From the NCBI GenBank assembly GCA_021791295.1, contig JAJYWW010000159.1, forward strand, positions 1 through 7,884: DNA of 7,884 bases. Direction: 5' to 3'. The position numbers were made by a program, and so were the translations under genes. This DNA is from a bacterium. GTDB taxonomy: Bacteria > SZUA-79 > Acidulodesulfobacterales > Acidulodesulfobacteraceae. How positions within the stretch are numbered: the first letter of the stretch is position 1; every line of letters starts with the position of its first letter. The notes under the pieces were generated by a model, which had not been told where the DNA came from, did no database searches, and worked only from the letters and a program-made list of their open reading frames with translations. Below are positions 1 to 6,178 of the stretch, piece by piece.

Positions 1-110
1 GCTAGTACTTTCGTGATGGCGGCAGTTAAAGTTGTTTTGCCGTGGTCAACGTGACCTATGGTTCCTATGTTGACGTGAGGCTTAGATCTGTCGAATTTCT
101 CTTTGGACAT
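1..110 (-). CDS. tuf: Elongation factor Tu, N-terminal fragment
   Basis: The GTPase that delivers aminoacyl-tRNA to the ribosomal A site in the cytoplasm. Only the first 36 codons are inside the window; the gene runs off the left edge. The translation opens [20 protein letters not shown] and continues into the P-loop G19-HVDHGK-T26 that binds GTP phosphates, which is diagnostic of EF-Tu. The start is fixed by a strong Shine-Dalgarno sequence, AGGAGGAG (117-124), six bases before the ATG. The gene follows four tRNA genes on the same strand, the same arrangement as E. coli tufB, so it is very probably cotranscribed with them. Whether a second tuf copy exists elsewhere cannot be seen here. Confidence 0.97.
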   Translation of the reverse strand, partial: MSKEKFDRSKPHVNIGTIGHVDHGKTTLTAAITKVL

Positions 111-167
111 TTAGTTCTCCTCCTATGAAAAAATATTCGTTTTTAAATATTCTTAATTAATTTTTAT

Positions 168-242
168 TGGAGCCCATGATCGGGATTGAACCGATGGCCT
201 CTTCCTTACCAAGGAAGTGCTCCACCACTGAGCTACATGGGC
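168..242 (-). tRNA. tRNA-Thr (anticodon GGU)
   Basis: On the minus strand the sequence folds into a complete cloverleaf. The acceptor stem GCCCATG/CATGGGC is perfect, the D arm contains GCTC/GAGC, and the anticodon stem CTTCC/GGAAG closes the loop TTGGTAA, giving anticodon GGT (reads ACC and ACU). The T stem ATCGG/CCGAT is perfect. CCA is encoded in the DNA. The discriminator is U73, where E. coli tRNA-Thr has A73. The G1-C72 and C2-G71 pairs expected by ThrRS are present. It is the last tRNA before tuf, matching thrT of E. coli. Confidence 0.97.
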
Positions 243-269
243 ATTCGTCCATAAACGTATCTTAAAAAA

Positions 270-345
<76 letters not shown>

Positions 346-373
346 ATTAAAAAATATTTTAAACCTTAACTTC

Positions 374-407
374 ATATTTCAATAATATTTACCGATTATT
401 GAAATAT
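374..407. repeat. Perfect 13-bp inverted repeat between tRNA-Tyr and tRNA-Gly
   Basis: ATATTTCAATAAT at 374-386 is the exact reverse complement of ATTATTGAAATAT at 395-407, with an 8-base loop. It sits in the longest spacer of the tRNA operon (86 bases, against 27 to 57 for the others), so the tRNA precursor would carry an AT-rich hairpin here. No U-tract follows on the transcribed strand, so it does not look like a normal intrinsic terminator. A processing or attenuation role is only an inference. Confidence 0.7.
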
Positions 408-431
408 ATTTATATAAAATAAAGACTTAAA

Positions 432-517
432 TGGTGGAGAGGGAAGGATTCGAACCTTCGTAGACTCGCGCCGACAGATTTACAGTCTGTTCCCTTTAGC
501 CGCTCGGGCACCTCTCC
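432..517 (-). tRNA. tRNA-Tyr (anticodon GUA)
   Basis: An 86-base class II tRNA on the minus strand with acceptor stem GGAGAGG/CCTCTCC, anticodon stem ACAGA/TCTGT and loop CTGTAAA, giving anticodon GTA (reads UAC and UAU). The extended variable arm (about CGGCGCGAGTCTAC) is the expected bacterial tRNA-Tyr feature. The T stem GAAGG/CCTTC is perfect, the discriminator is A73 and CCA is encoded. It corresponds to tyrU of the E. coli operon. Confidence 0.97.
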
Positions 518-573
518 TTAACGCCCAATCAGATTTAAATCTTAATATCGTAAAAATTATTTCCAAAATTATA

Positions 574-648
574 TGGAGCTGGCGATGGGAATCGAACCCG
601 CAACCTGCTGATTACAAATCAGCTGCTCTGCCATTGAGCTACGCCAGC
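574..648 (-). tRNA. tRNA-Thr (anticodon UGU)
   Basis: First gene of the tRNA-tuf cluster. The cloverleaf has acceptor stem GCTGGCG/CGCCAGC, anticodon stem GCTGA/TCAGC and loop TTTGTAA, giving anticodon TGT (reads ACA and ACG). U73 and an encoded CCA are present, as in its isoacceptor at 168-242. The T stem reads GCGGG/CCCAT, so position 49-65 is a G-U wobble and 50-64 is a C-A mismatch, which is unusual. Upstream (649-719) no strong promoter is visible. The best candidate is TTGTTA (698-703), 17 bases, TATTGC (675-680), then a GGGG discriminator, but it is a poor match. Confidence 0.95.
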
Positions 649-719
649 AAGCCAAAAAAATTCCCAAAAACCCCGCAATATTTAGAAACTTTAATAATAA
701 CAAAATCTTTAATAATTTG

Positions 720-1649
720 TCAACATTTTTTTTCCTTAAACCATTCATACGTCATTTTAATGCCTTCTTCGAAATTTATTTTAGGCTTAAAACCAAGGTC
801 TTTTTCTATCTTTCCAAAATCTAAACAGCTTGTTTTCTGCTCTCCCAACTTAGCCGGACCGTGAATCTGCTTAAAACTTTTATTAAAATTTTTATTAATT
901 TCTTCAAATAAATTGTTAACGCTGATTTCTATCGAGGTTCCGACATTATATATACCGACTTTATCAATATATTTAAGAGCTAAAATATTCGCCTCGGCAA
1001 CGTCTTTAACATATACATAATCTCTTGTCTGCTCCCCGTCTCCGTTTATTACGGGCTGCTCGTTTTTCAGCATTTTATTTAAAAAGATAGCGACGACTCC
1101 CGCTTCACCGTGGGGATTTTGTCTTGGACCGTATACATTGCCGTAACGAAGAGAAATATATTTTAATCCGAAAACTTCATGATAAAAATTTAAAAATTTA
1201 TCTGTAGTAAGCTTTGCTATGCCGTAAGGAGAAAGCGGCCATTCCGCATGAGTTTCTTTTGTAGGCCTGTCGTCCGTATCTCCGTATATAGCACCTCCGG
1301 TTGAAGAAAAAATGAACTTTTTAACCTTAAAATCGTTGGAAATTTTAATTAAATTAAGTGTCGCCATAATATTCGTCCGTGCATCGAAAATAGGGTCGGC
1401 AACCGACTTCCTAACGTCTATCTGAGCCGCTAAATGATAAACTATATCTGGCTTTTCTTCCGAAAATATTTTTTCGATGCCGTTAAAATCGTTAATATCC
1501 GACCTTATTAATTTTGCGGCCTTATTGACGTTATATTCGAAGCCGCTTGAAAGATTATCGATTATCGCAACCTCGTGATTATTATCCGTAAGCATATCGA
1601 CGATATGGCTGCCTATAAATCCCGCTCCGCCCGTTACCAATATTTTCAT
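720..1649 (-). CDS. GalE-like NAD-dependent nucleotide-sugar 4-epimerase
   Basis: A 309-residue extended short-chain dehydrogenase/reductase that probably interconverts UDP-glucose and UDP-galactose or the N-acetyl forms, supplying sugars for cell-surface polysaccharide. Visible motifs are the Rossmann glycine motif GGAGFIG (7-13), D31 expected to hold the NAD ribose, HLAAQ (72-76), the catalytic FSST (114-117), and the YxxxK pair Y142/K146. RYGNVYGPRQ (168-177) and RDYVYVKDVA (209-218) are typical of the UDP-glucose 4-epimerase/WbpP group. The length matches the short bacterial and archaeal GalE type. AAGGAG lies about ten bases before the ATG and supports the start. It follows hemB at 139 bases on the same strand. 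TTATAATT just upstream may be a -10, but no good -35 is seen. The exact sugar substrate cannot be told from sequence; a dehydratase is less likely. Confidence 0.9.
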   Translation of the reverse strand: MKILVTGGAGFIGSHIVDMLTDNNHEVAIIDNLSSGFEYNVNKAAKLIRSDINDFNGIEKIFSEEKPDIVYHLAAQIDVRKSVADPIFDARTNIMATLNLIKISNDFKVKKFIFSSTGGAIYGDTDDRPTKETHAEWPLSPYGIAKLTTDKFLNFYHEVFGLKYISLRYGNVYGPRQNPHGEAGVVAIFLNKMLKNEQPVINGDGEQTRDYVYVKDVAEANILALKYIDKVGIYNVGTSIEISVNNLFEEINKNFNKSFKQIHGPAKLGEQKTSCLDFGKIEKDLGFKPKINFEEGIKMTYEWFKEKKC

Positions 1650-1757
1650 CGGTTAGTTTTCTCCTTAAAAATTATAATTTAATTTTTTTATAGCTCTATA
1701 AATAGAACGATTATGTGTATCCGGTATAGAAATATATGTCGTATATATCCTCGCAGT

Positions 1758-1788
1758 ATTTCTAAAAATATTTAATATTTTTAGAAAT
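1758..1788. repeat. 31-base perfect palindrome immediately after the hemB stop codon
   Basis: The sequence is a perfect inverted repeat about base 1773, with 15-base arms (ATTTCTAAAAATATT and its complement) and a single central base. It begins at the first base after the hemB stop codon. In the hemB transcript it can form an AU hairpin of about 12-13 pairs, but no U-tract follows. It may act as a weak terminator, a 3'-end stabiliser or a protein site. Function is not established. Confidence 0.65.
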
Positions 1789-2769
1789 TTATCCGATCAA
1801 TTTTGCGGCATAAAGCGAAAAATAGGTTATAATAATATCGGCGCCCGCCCTTTTCATAGAAGTAAGCGTTTCTAAAACCGCAAGTTCTTCGTCGATATAA
1901 CCCAGCTTAGCGGCGGCTTTTATCATGGAATATTCTCCCGATACGTTATAAGCGGCAAGAGGTCTTTTAAAAGTCTGTTTTATTTTGTAAATTATATCCA
2001 GATAGCTTAACGCTGGTTTTACCATAATGATGTCAGCGCCTTCTTCCAAATCGAGCTCTGTTTCCAAAACGGCTTCGTCGGAATTCGCAGGATCCATTTG
2101 ATATGATTTTCTGTTGCCGAATTTAGGAAAGCAGTCCGCGGCATCTCTAAAAGGCGAGTAAAATGCAGAAGCATATTTTGAAGAATAAGACATTATAGGT
2201 ATATTTACAAATCCTTCTTCGTCTAAAGACTCCCTTATTTTTCTTATCCTTCCGTCCATCATGTCCGAAGGGGCTATAATATCCGAACCGGCTTTTGCGT
2301 AAGAAACGCTAATTTTCGCAAGATATTCCAACGTTTCGTCGTTTTTAACGTAACCATTTTCGTCAACTATACCGCAATGACCGTGCGAAGTATAATCGCA
2401 CATGCATACGTCGTTAATAATTAAAATATCGGGGTATTCGTCTTTTACGGCTTTCACCGTCTGCTGCATTATTCCGTTATCCGAATAAGCCTCGGACGCA
2501 AATTCGTCTTTGTGTTCCGGAATACCGAAAAGAAGTATGCCGCCTATTTTTAAATCTTCGACTTTTTTAAGCTCTTTTAAAAGTTCGTCTATAGAATAGC
2601 GAAACTGACCCGGCATAGTGCCTATAGGTTCTTTAATTCCTTTTCCGTGAGAAACGAAATAAGGCATAATAAATTTTGACGGGTCTAATTTAGTCTCTTG
2701 AACTAATTTTAATAATTGAGGCGAATTTCGCAGTCTCCTCGGCCTTACGAAAGGATAGTTTAAATTCAT
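1789..2769 (-). CDS. hemB: Delta-aminolevulinic acid dehydratase (porphobilinogen synthase)
   Basis: A cytoplasmic enzyme that condenses two 5-aminolevulinate molecules into porphobilinogen, the first common step to haem, sirohaem and corrinoids. The 326-residue length is standard. The metal site is of the zinc type: C122, C124 and C132 in DVCMCDYTSHGHCG, rather than the aspartate-rich magnesium type. The two Schiff-base lysines are present: K198 in SYSSKYASAFYSPFRDAA and K251 in IMVKPALSYLD. PSDMMDGR (167-174) and the N-terminal RPRRLR are also typical. The start gives the expected N-terminus; a weak AAGG precedes the ATG by about ten bases. A perfect TATAAT lies about 40 bases upstream, so the gene probably has its own promoter. 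Haem supply is relevant to the haem-c protein at 3516-6134, but the two genes are not in one operon. Confidence 0.97.
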   Translation of the reverse strand: MNLNYPFVRPRRLRNSPQLLKLVQETKLDPSKFIMPYFVSHGKGIKEPIGTMPGQFRYSIDELLKELKKVEDLKIGGILLFGIPEHKDEFASEAYSDNGIMQQTVKAVKDEYPDILIINDVCMCDYTSHGHCGIVDENGYVKNDETLEYLAKISVSYAKAGSDIIAPSDMMDGRIRKIRESLDEEGFVNIPIMSYSSKYASAFYSPFRDAADCFPKFGNRKSYQMDPANSDEAVLETELDLEEGADIIMVKPALSYLDIIYKIKQTFKRPLAAYNVSGEYSMIKAAAKLGYIDEELAVLETLTSMKRAGADIIITYFSLYAAKLIG

Positions 2770-2804
2770 AATTTTAACCTTGCAATATAATTATTTTTTT
2801 CTTT

Positions 2805-2810
2805 ATTATA
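2805..2810 (-). promoter_or_regulatory. Candidate hemB promoter, -10 element
   Basis: Read on the minus strand this is a perfect TATAAT, 35 bases before the hemB ATG, implying a leader of about 29 nucleotides. The hexamer 17 bases further upstream (TTTTAT, 2828-2833) is a poor -35, so the promoter may be weak or activated. In this very AT-rich DNA a chance match cannot be excluded. Confidence 0.45.
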
Positions 2811-2900
2811 CACTTATTTTTGCGATAATAAAATAAATTTGAAACGAACGGTTGGATAAAAACCGTCAATGCCTTATTATTTAAATATTTTAAAGAATTT

Positions 2901-2962
2901 TGTAACATAAATTTAACAAAAATTTAACATAATTGTAACAAAAATTTCATAATTTTTTAACT
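2901..2962 (+). promoter_or_regulatory. Pho-box-like array: six heptamers at exact 11-base spacing
   Basis: Heptamers start at 2901 (TGTAACA), 2912 (TTTAACA), 2923 (TTTAACA), 2934 (TGTAACA), 2945 (TTTCATA) and 2956 (TTTAACT), each exactly 11 bases from the next, one DNA helical turn. Tandem heptamers with an 11-base period are the hallmark of Pho boxes. Known versions are TGTCAT-type repeats for E. coli PhoB, and TTAACA with 5-base spacers for Bacillus PhoP. The array could seat about three dimers of an OmpR-family response regulator. It runs in the direction of the gene at 3037 and ends ten bases before TATAAA (2973-2978), the expected geometry of an activator replacing the -35. It could also influence divergent hemB, whose -10 is about 90 bases away. 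Identity of the regulator is inference. Confidence 0.6.
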
Positions 2963-2967
2963 CAATT

Positions 2968-2978
2968 TATGATATAAA
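2968..2978 (+). promoter_or_regulatory. Candidate -10 region for the orphan gene at 3037
   Basis: Two overlapping -10-like hexamers occur, TATGAT (2968-2973) and TATAAA (2973-2978). Neither has a consensus -35; the position is filled by the last units of the 11-base repeat array, as in activator-dependent promoters. Transcription would start near 2980-2985, giving a leader of about 55 bases. Confidence 0.4.
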
Positions 2979-3036
2979 TGAAAAACGTGCCTAAATTTAT
3001 AATATTAATTAAAAAAATAAAAAGGAGGTAGTTATT

Positions 3037-3366
3037 ATGGACAAAAGGAAACTTCACAAAAGGAAAAAGACTGTGCTTAAGAAGAAAAAAATGGGCTATC
3101 AGGAATTCATCGATAAAATAAATTTAATTCATAAAGAAAGACGCGAAATGGAAAATTTTTTGAGAAGAGTGTGGGTGTTTAACGCCGAAGACGTCCTCGA
3201 ATATATGGAAATAAAGAAAAAAAACGAAAAAATTCTTGAAGAGCATATAAGGCAAAAAGCATTGAGGGAATCGGGCGGAAATCCTGATAATCCTGAATTA
3301 AATACAAGTTTAAATGCCGAATCCGAATTAACGTCTTTGCAGAATATCGATAAAATGACCGAATAA
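3037..3366 (+). CDS. Small basic protein of unknown function
   Basis: I do not recognise this 109-residue protein. Its first 20 residues are extremely basic, with Lys/Arg/His clusters (KRKLHKRKK, then LKKKK). A mixed-charge, probably helical middle follows, about residues 20-75, with heptad-like hydrophobic spacing and an aromatic patch RRVWVF (43-48). The last 35 residues are polar, acidic and Asn/Ser/Pro-rich, probably disordered. There is no signal peptide, membrane segment, cysteine or obvious catalytic motif. The bipartite charge suggests nucleic-acid or polyanion binding, but that is inference. The start is well supported by AAGGAGG (3022-3028), eight bases before the ATG, the best ribosome site in the window after tuf. 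It is the only plus-strand gene, stands alone, is divergent from hemB and convergent with the GGDEF-EAL gene. It has the Pho-box-like array upstream. Confidence 0.8.
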   Translation: MDKRKLHKRKKTVLKKKKMGYQEFIDKINLIHKERREMENFLRRVWVFNAEDVLEYMEIKKKNEKILEEHIRQKALRESGGNPDNPELNTSLNAESELTSLQNIDKMTE

Positions 3367-3369
3367 TAT

Positions 3370-3386
3370 TCGTATTTGATATACGA
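3370..3386. repeat. Small hairpin just after the orphan gene stop
   Basis: TCGTAT (3370-3375) and ATACGA (3381-3386) form a 6-bp stem with a 5-base loop, four bases after the stop codon. An A-rich stretch follows on the plus strand, so it is not a classical terminator for that strand. On the minus strand it is followed by ATATTATT and could help end the convergent transcript. Support is weak. Confidence 0.35.
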
Positions 3387-3471
3387 GAAAAAATAAAAAG
3401 GCGCGACTGAGCGAACCAAGGAAAAGGCGTCAAATTAATTTTCCGCAAATAATTTTTTTGTTAATTGCCTG

Positions 3472-3485
3472 TTTCGTATACGAAA
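3472..3485. repeat. 14-base perfect palindrome TTTCGTATACGAAA
   Basis: A perfect dyad in the 149-base gap between two convergent genes, 31 bases beyond the stop codon of the GGDEF-EAL gene. It shares the TCGTAT/ATACGA half-sites with the hairpin at 3370-3386, so the two elements can pair with each other in RNA. It may be part of a shared termination region or a protein-binding dyad. No clear U-tract terminator was found in this gap on either strand. Confidence 0.45.
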
Positions 3486-3515
3486 ATAAAATCTTGTACA
3501 CTTTTTTCTTGGTTA

Positions 3516-6134
3516 TCATTTCACAAAATTTTCCGCCGGTTTTCCGGTATAATAGCCCTGGGCATAATCGACTTTAAGCTCCTTAAGTTCGTTTAGAACC
3601 TCTTCTGATTCGATGAATTCGGCGATAGTTTTTATGCCCATTTCTTTTGCGATAGAAATAGAACTTACGACGACCGCCCTGTCCATCTTATCTTCAAAGA
3701 TGCCCATTATAAATTCGCCGTCTATCTTGAGAAAATCTATGGGGAATCTTTTAAGATACATAAAAGAACTGAAACCGGAACCGAAATCGTCCACGGCAAA
3801 CCTAAATCCTTCGTATTTAAGATTTGCGACGAACTTTTCGAGAAGGGAAATATTTTTGACGGTCTCTCTTTCCGTAAGCTCGAAAACTATTTTGGAAGTA
3901 TCTATGCGGTACTTTAAAGACAGCTGTTTCACGGTCTTAACGTAATCCGCCACTATCAAAGATTTAGGAGAAAGATTGATGAACATATCCAAAGAATAAT
4001 TTTCGTCTTTAATTTTTTTAAAGGCTTTCTCGAGAAGTATCAAATCTAACTTATGCGCTACCCCAATGCTTTCGGCTATCTCTATAAATTCTCCTGCGGA
4101 TATTATCTTTGAAGGCTGCTCCGACTCGTTGCCGTCCGCAGATATAGATTCTAATTTTATCCTCATAAGCAGCTCGTGGGCGGCGGGTTTTCCCGTTTTA
4201 ATATCTACGATAGGCTGAAAATACGGCAATATTATATCTTTTTCCAAAGCGTCCATAACCATTTTGCTTTTTTCGGAAACTTCTTTAAAGGCGGCTACCG
4301 CGTCTTCCTCTTTGGCTATATATACGGTATCTTTTCCGGCTTTTTTTGCCTTATACATCATATTATCCGCCAATAAAAAGAGGTCTTTGTCGTCGGAAGC
4401 GGAATTGGGATAAACCGATATTCCTATGGAAACGGTAGCGCCGACGAACTTTCCCGTCATAGGGTCTTTAAGCGTAAAAGCCTTTATATTTTCCCTGATA
4501 CTATTTGCTATCATAAAAGACTGCTCTTCTCCTGCTCCCGGAAGAATCATTACGAATTCGTCTCCGCCGTACCTTGCGGCTATATCTTCGTTTCTTTTAT
4601 CTTTTTCCAATATATCGGCAATGCCCTTAAGAAATTTATCCCCGAAGTTGTGCCCATACATATCGTTTATAAGTTTAAAATTGTCGAAGTCGATAAATAG
4701 TACGCCGAAAGTAGAATTATGTCTTTTTGCCCTTTCTACTTCGTAGTGCAAAAACTCCATAAATACGCGCTGATTGTAAAGGTTGGTCAGCCCGTCCCTC
4801 GTTGCGTAATATTCCAGGTCTTTAGTATATTTATATATTGCTTTGATAGAGCCGATGACGTTTAATAGGGTGGTAAGAACGCTGTTTATAACGAGACCTT
4901 TTACTCCCTCGACTTCGTCTTCCGACTGCACTCCTATGCCAACTATTCCGCCTATATGAGGAGTTTCTAGAATTATCTTTTTCGTCTGAACCATCAGATC
5001 TTCTTTTTTAAGATCCGGCAGTTTAACGTTTCTATCCGATACGTTGTGGAATATTTCGTGCTTCCCCATTCCCTGAACGATAAAAGCGCTTAGCCCGTTG
5101 TGATATATATTTTGGTAAATAAGTTCGTCGAATATTTTCTTTGTTTTATCGGTAGGCTGTCCTTTCCAGAACACTTCTATTTCAACAGAGCTTTCATCCT
5201 CCATAAATATGGAAAAAACATTATAAACCTTAATAATCTTATTCATTTCGTTAAGCATGTTGAAAACATGCTCTTTCCAGTCTTTAACAACTTCGGAGGT
5301 AATAATGAAACGCTCCAATAGTTTAATTTCAAATTCCAAGACGTCTTTATCTACGGCTATATCCCTTAATCTTTCCGAAAGTCCGCTTACGCCTTGATAT
5401 ATCCGGTTAAATTCTTCAAATTTTAAGTCGGTCAACTTGGTATCCAAATTTTTTAAATCTTTTACGCTCTTAATGCTTTCGACGGCACCGTTTATGCTTT
5501 CTATGCCGGTTTTTATGGAACGTCTTAAGATTAGCGTTACGAAAACGCCCCCTGCTATAGGAAGGATAAAGATAATAAATATAATAAGTATAAAATAGCC
5601 TTCTAATTTGTTTCTCAAAAACGACGGGTCGAAAGATACCTCTATGACTCCGTTTACGTCGCCTTTTTTTGCCATGGTATGGCATTTTAAACACATTTTT
5701 TGCACTTTTAAAGGATAAGCATACACGATATTCCCGTTTACGGTAGCGTGAAATGGGCGTTTAGTTTTGAATACTTTCTTTACTATAAAATTTTCTTTGC
5801 CCTGAGGAATTTTTCCGAACTGTTTATCGACTACGACTCCTCTAAATATTGAAGTCTTTACCATATTCTCGTTTTTAGAGGATTTTTTTAACGCTTTCAT
5901 AAAAATCATAACCTGTTTTTCGTTCCACCCCTTTTTCATAATCTGAAACATAGTATTGAAAGTTTGTCTGGAAATATATTCGGCCGTCGTGTCGCTTTCG
6001 TATTTAATTATTCTGTTTCCAAAATTAGACAAAAGATAGGCGGATACTCCGGCGACTACTATACTTGTAGAAACGGCTATGCACAGTATGAATTTATCTA
6101 ATCTTCTAAAAAACTTCGGCAATTTGATTTGCAT
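3516..6134 (-). CDS. Membrane-bound haem-c sensor with GGDEF and EAL domains
   Basis: An 872-residue cyclic-di-GMP signalling protein. Membrane segments at about 16-38 and 178-203 flank a periplasmic sensor of about 140 residues. The sensor carries one CxxCH haem-c motif (C148-LK-C151-H152), resembling DUF3365/Tll0287-type haem sensors. A linker, possibly HAMP-like (204-256), leads to a GAF-like region (about 270-430). The GGDEF domain has DGLTNLYN (447-454), IDFDNF with metal aspartates D482/D484, the inhibitory-site RxxD (R514-D517), and intact GGDEF (523-527). The EAL domain starts about 632 and keeps all key residues: E654 (ELL in place of EAL), N720, E752, D782/D783, K803, E839 and Q859. 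Both synthesis and hydrolysis of cyclic-di-GMP are therefore possible, and redox, nitric oxide or another haem ligand may control them (inference). The start codon lacks a visible Shine-Dalgarno sequence, but the reading frame has no better start. It has its own promoter and is not in an operon. Confidence 0.93.
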   Translation of the reverse strand: MQIKLPKFFRRLDKFILCIAVSTSIVVAGVSAYLLSNFGNRIIKYESDTTAEYISRQTFNTMFQIMKKGWNEKQVMIFMKALKKSSKNENMVKTSIFRGVVVDKQFGKIPQGKENFIVKKVFKTKRPFHATVNGNIVYAYPLKVQKMCLKCHTMAKKGDVNGVIEVSFDPSFLRNKLEGYFILIIFIIFILPIAGGVFVTLILRRSIKTGIESINGAVESIKSVKDLKNLDTKLTDLKFEEFNRIYQGVSGLSERLRDIAVDKDVLEFEIKLLERFIITSEVVKDWKEHVFNMLNEMNKIIKVYNVFSIFMEDESSVEIEVFWKGQPTDKTKKIFDELIYQNIYHNGLSAFIVQGMGKHEIFHNVSDRNVKLPDLKKEDLMVQTKKIILETPHIGGIVGIGVQSEDEVEGVKGLVINSVLTTLLNVIGSIKAIYKYTKDLEYYATRDGLTNLYNQRVFMEFLHYEVERAKRHNSTFGVLFIDFDNFKLINDMYGHNFGDKFLKGIADILEKDKRNEDIAARYGGDEFVMILPGAGEEQSFMIANSIRENIKAFTLKDPMTGKFVGATVSIGISVYPNSASDDKDLFLLADNMMYKAKKAGKDTVYIAKEEDAVAAFKEVSEKSKMVMDALEKDIILPYFQPIVDIKTGKPAAHELLMRIKLESISADGNESEQPSKIISAGEFIEIAESIGVAHKLDLILLEKAFKKIKDENYSLDMFINLSPKSLIVADYVKTVKQLSLKYRIDTSKIVFELTERETVKNISLLEKFVANLKYEGFRFAVDDFGSGFSSFMYLKRFPIDFLKIDGEFIMGIFEDKMDRAVVVSSISIAKEMGIKTIAEFIESEEVLNELKELKVDYAQGYYTGKPAENFVK

Positions 6135-6147
6135 GCGAAATATTATT

Positions 6148-6168
6148 TTAATATATTAATTATATTAA
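6148..6168. repeat. AT-only inverted repeat in the leader of the GGDEF-EAL gene
   Basis: TTAATATA (6148-6155) and TATATTAA (6161-6168) are inverted repeats around a 5-base loop, within the predicted 5' leader and 14 bases before the start codon. The hairpin would be weak (A-U pairs only). It occupies the place where a ribosome-binding site would be expected, and none is seen. In such AT-rich DNA chance is a real possibility. Confidence 0.3.
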
Positions 6169-6172
6169 TTTT

Positions 6173-6178
6173 ATTATA
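6173..6178 (-). promoter_or_regulatory. Candidate extended -10 promoter of the GGDEF-EAL gene
   Basis: On the minus strand TGG-TATAAT forms a consensus extended -10 element, 38 bases before the ATG, with transcription expected near 6166. No consensus -35 is found, which an extended -10 can tolerate. A Fur-box-like sequence overlaps the spacer just upstream (6178-6196). Confidence 0.5.

Noticed and set aside
675..703. Possible promoter for the tRNA-tuf operon (TTGTTA, 17 bases, TATTGC, GGGG discriminator).
   Set aside because: The -10 matches only three of six positions. The spacing and GC-rich discriminator are attractive, but not enough for a feature call.
634..864. A 76-residue plus-strand open frame beginning inside tRNA-Thr(UGU).
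   Set aside because: It overlaps the tRNA and the conserved C-terminus of the epimerase in antisense, and it has no ribosome site.
1697..1712. Dyad in the hemB-epimerase gap, TTTATAG and CTATAAA arms read on the minus strand, with an A-tract following.
   Set aside because: The arms are AT-rich and the run that follows on the transcribed strand is A, not U, so it is not a terminator.
2848..2866. Hairpin ACGGTT with AACCGT (7-base loop) upstream of the hemB promoter.
   Set aside because: It is only 6 bp, lies upstream of the predicted hemB start and outside the orphan gene transcript, and has no resemblance to a known riboswitch or operator.
3129..3448. Two minus-strand open frames of 96 and 89 residues opposite the orphan gene.
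   Set aside because: They overlap each other and the plus-strand frame, which has a near-consensus ribosome site and a plausible charged protein. The antisense products look like compositional artefacts.
5470..5694. A 74-residue frame on the same strand within the GGDEF-EAL gene, very rich in Arg, His and Lys.
   Set aside because: It is an out-of-frame reading through the second membrane segment and haem motif region of a well-supported gene.
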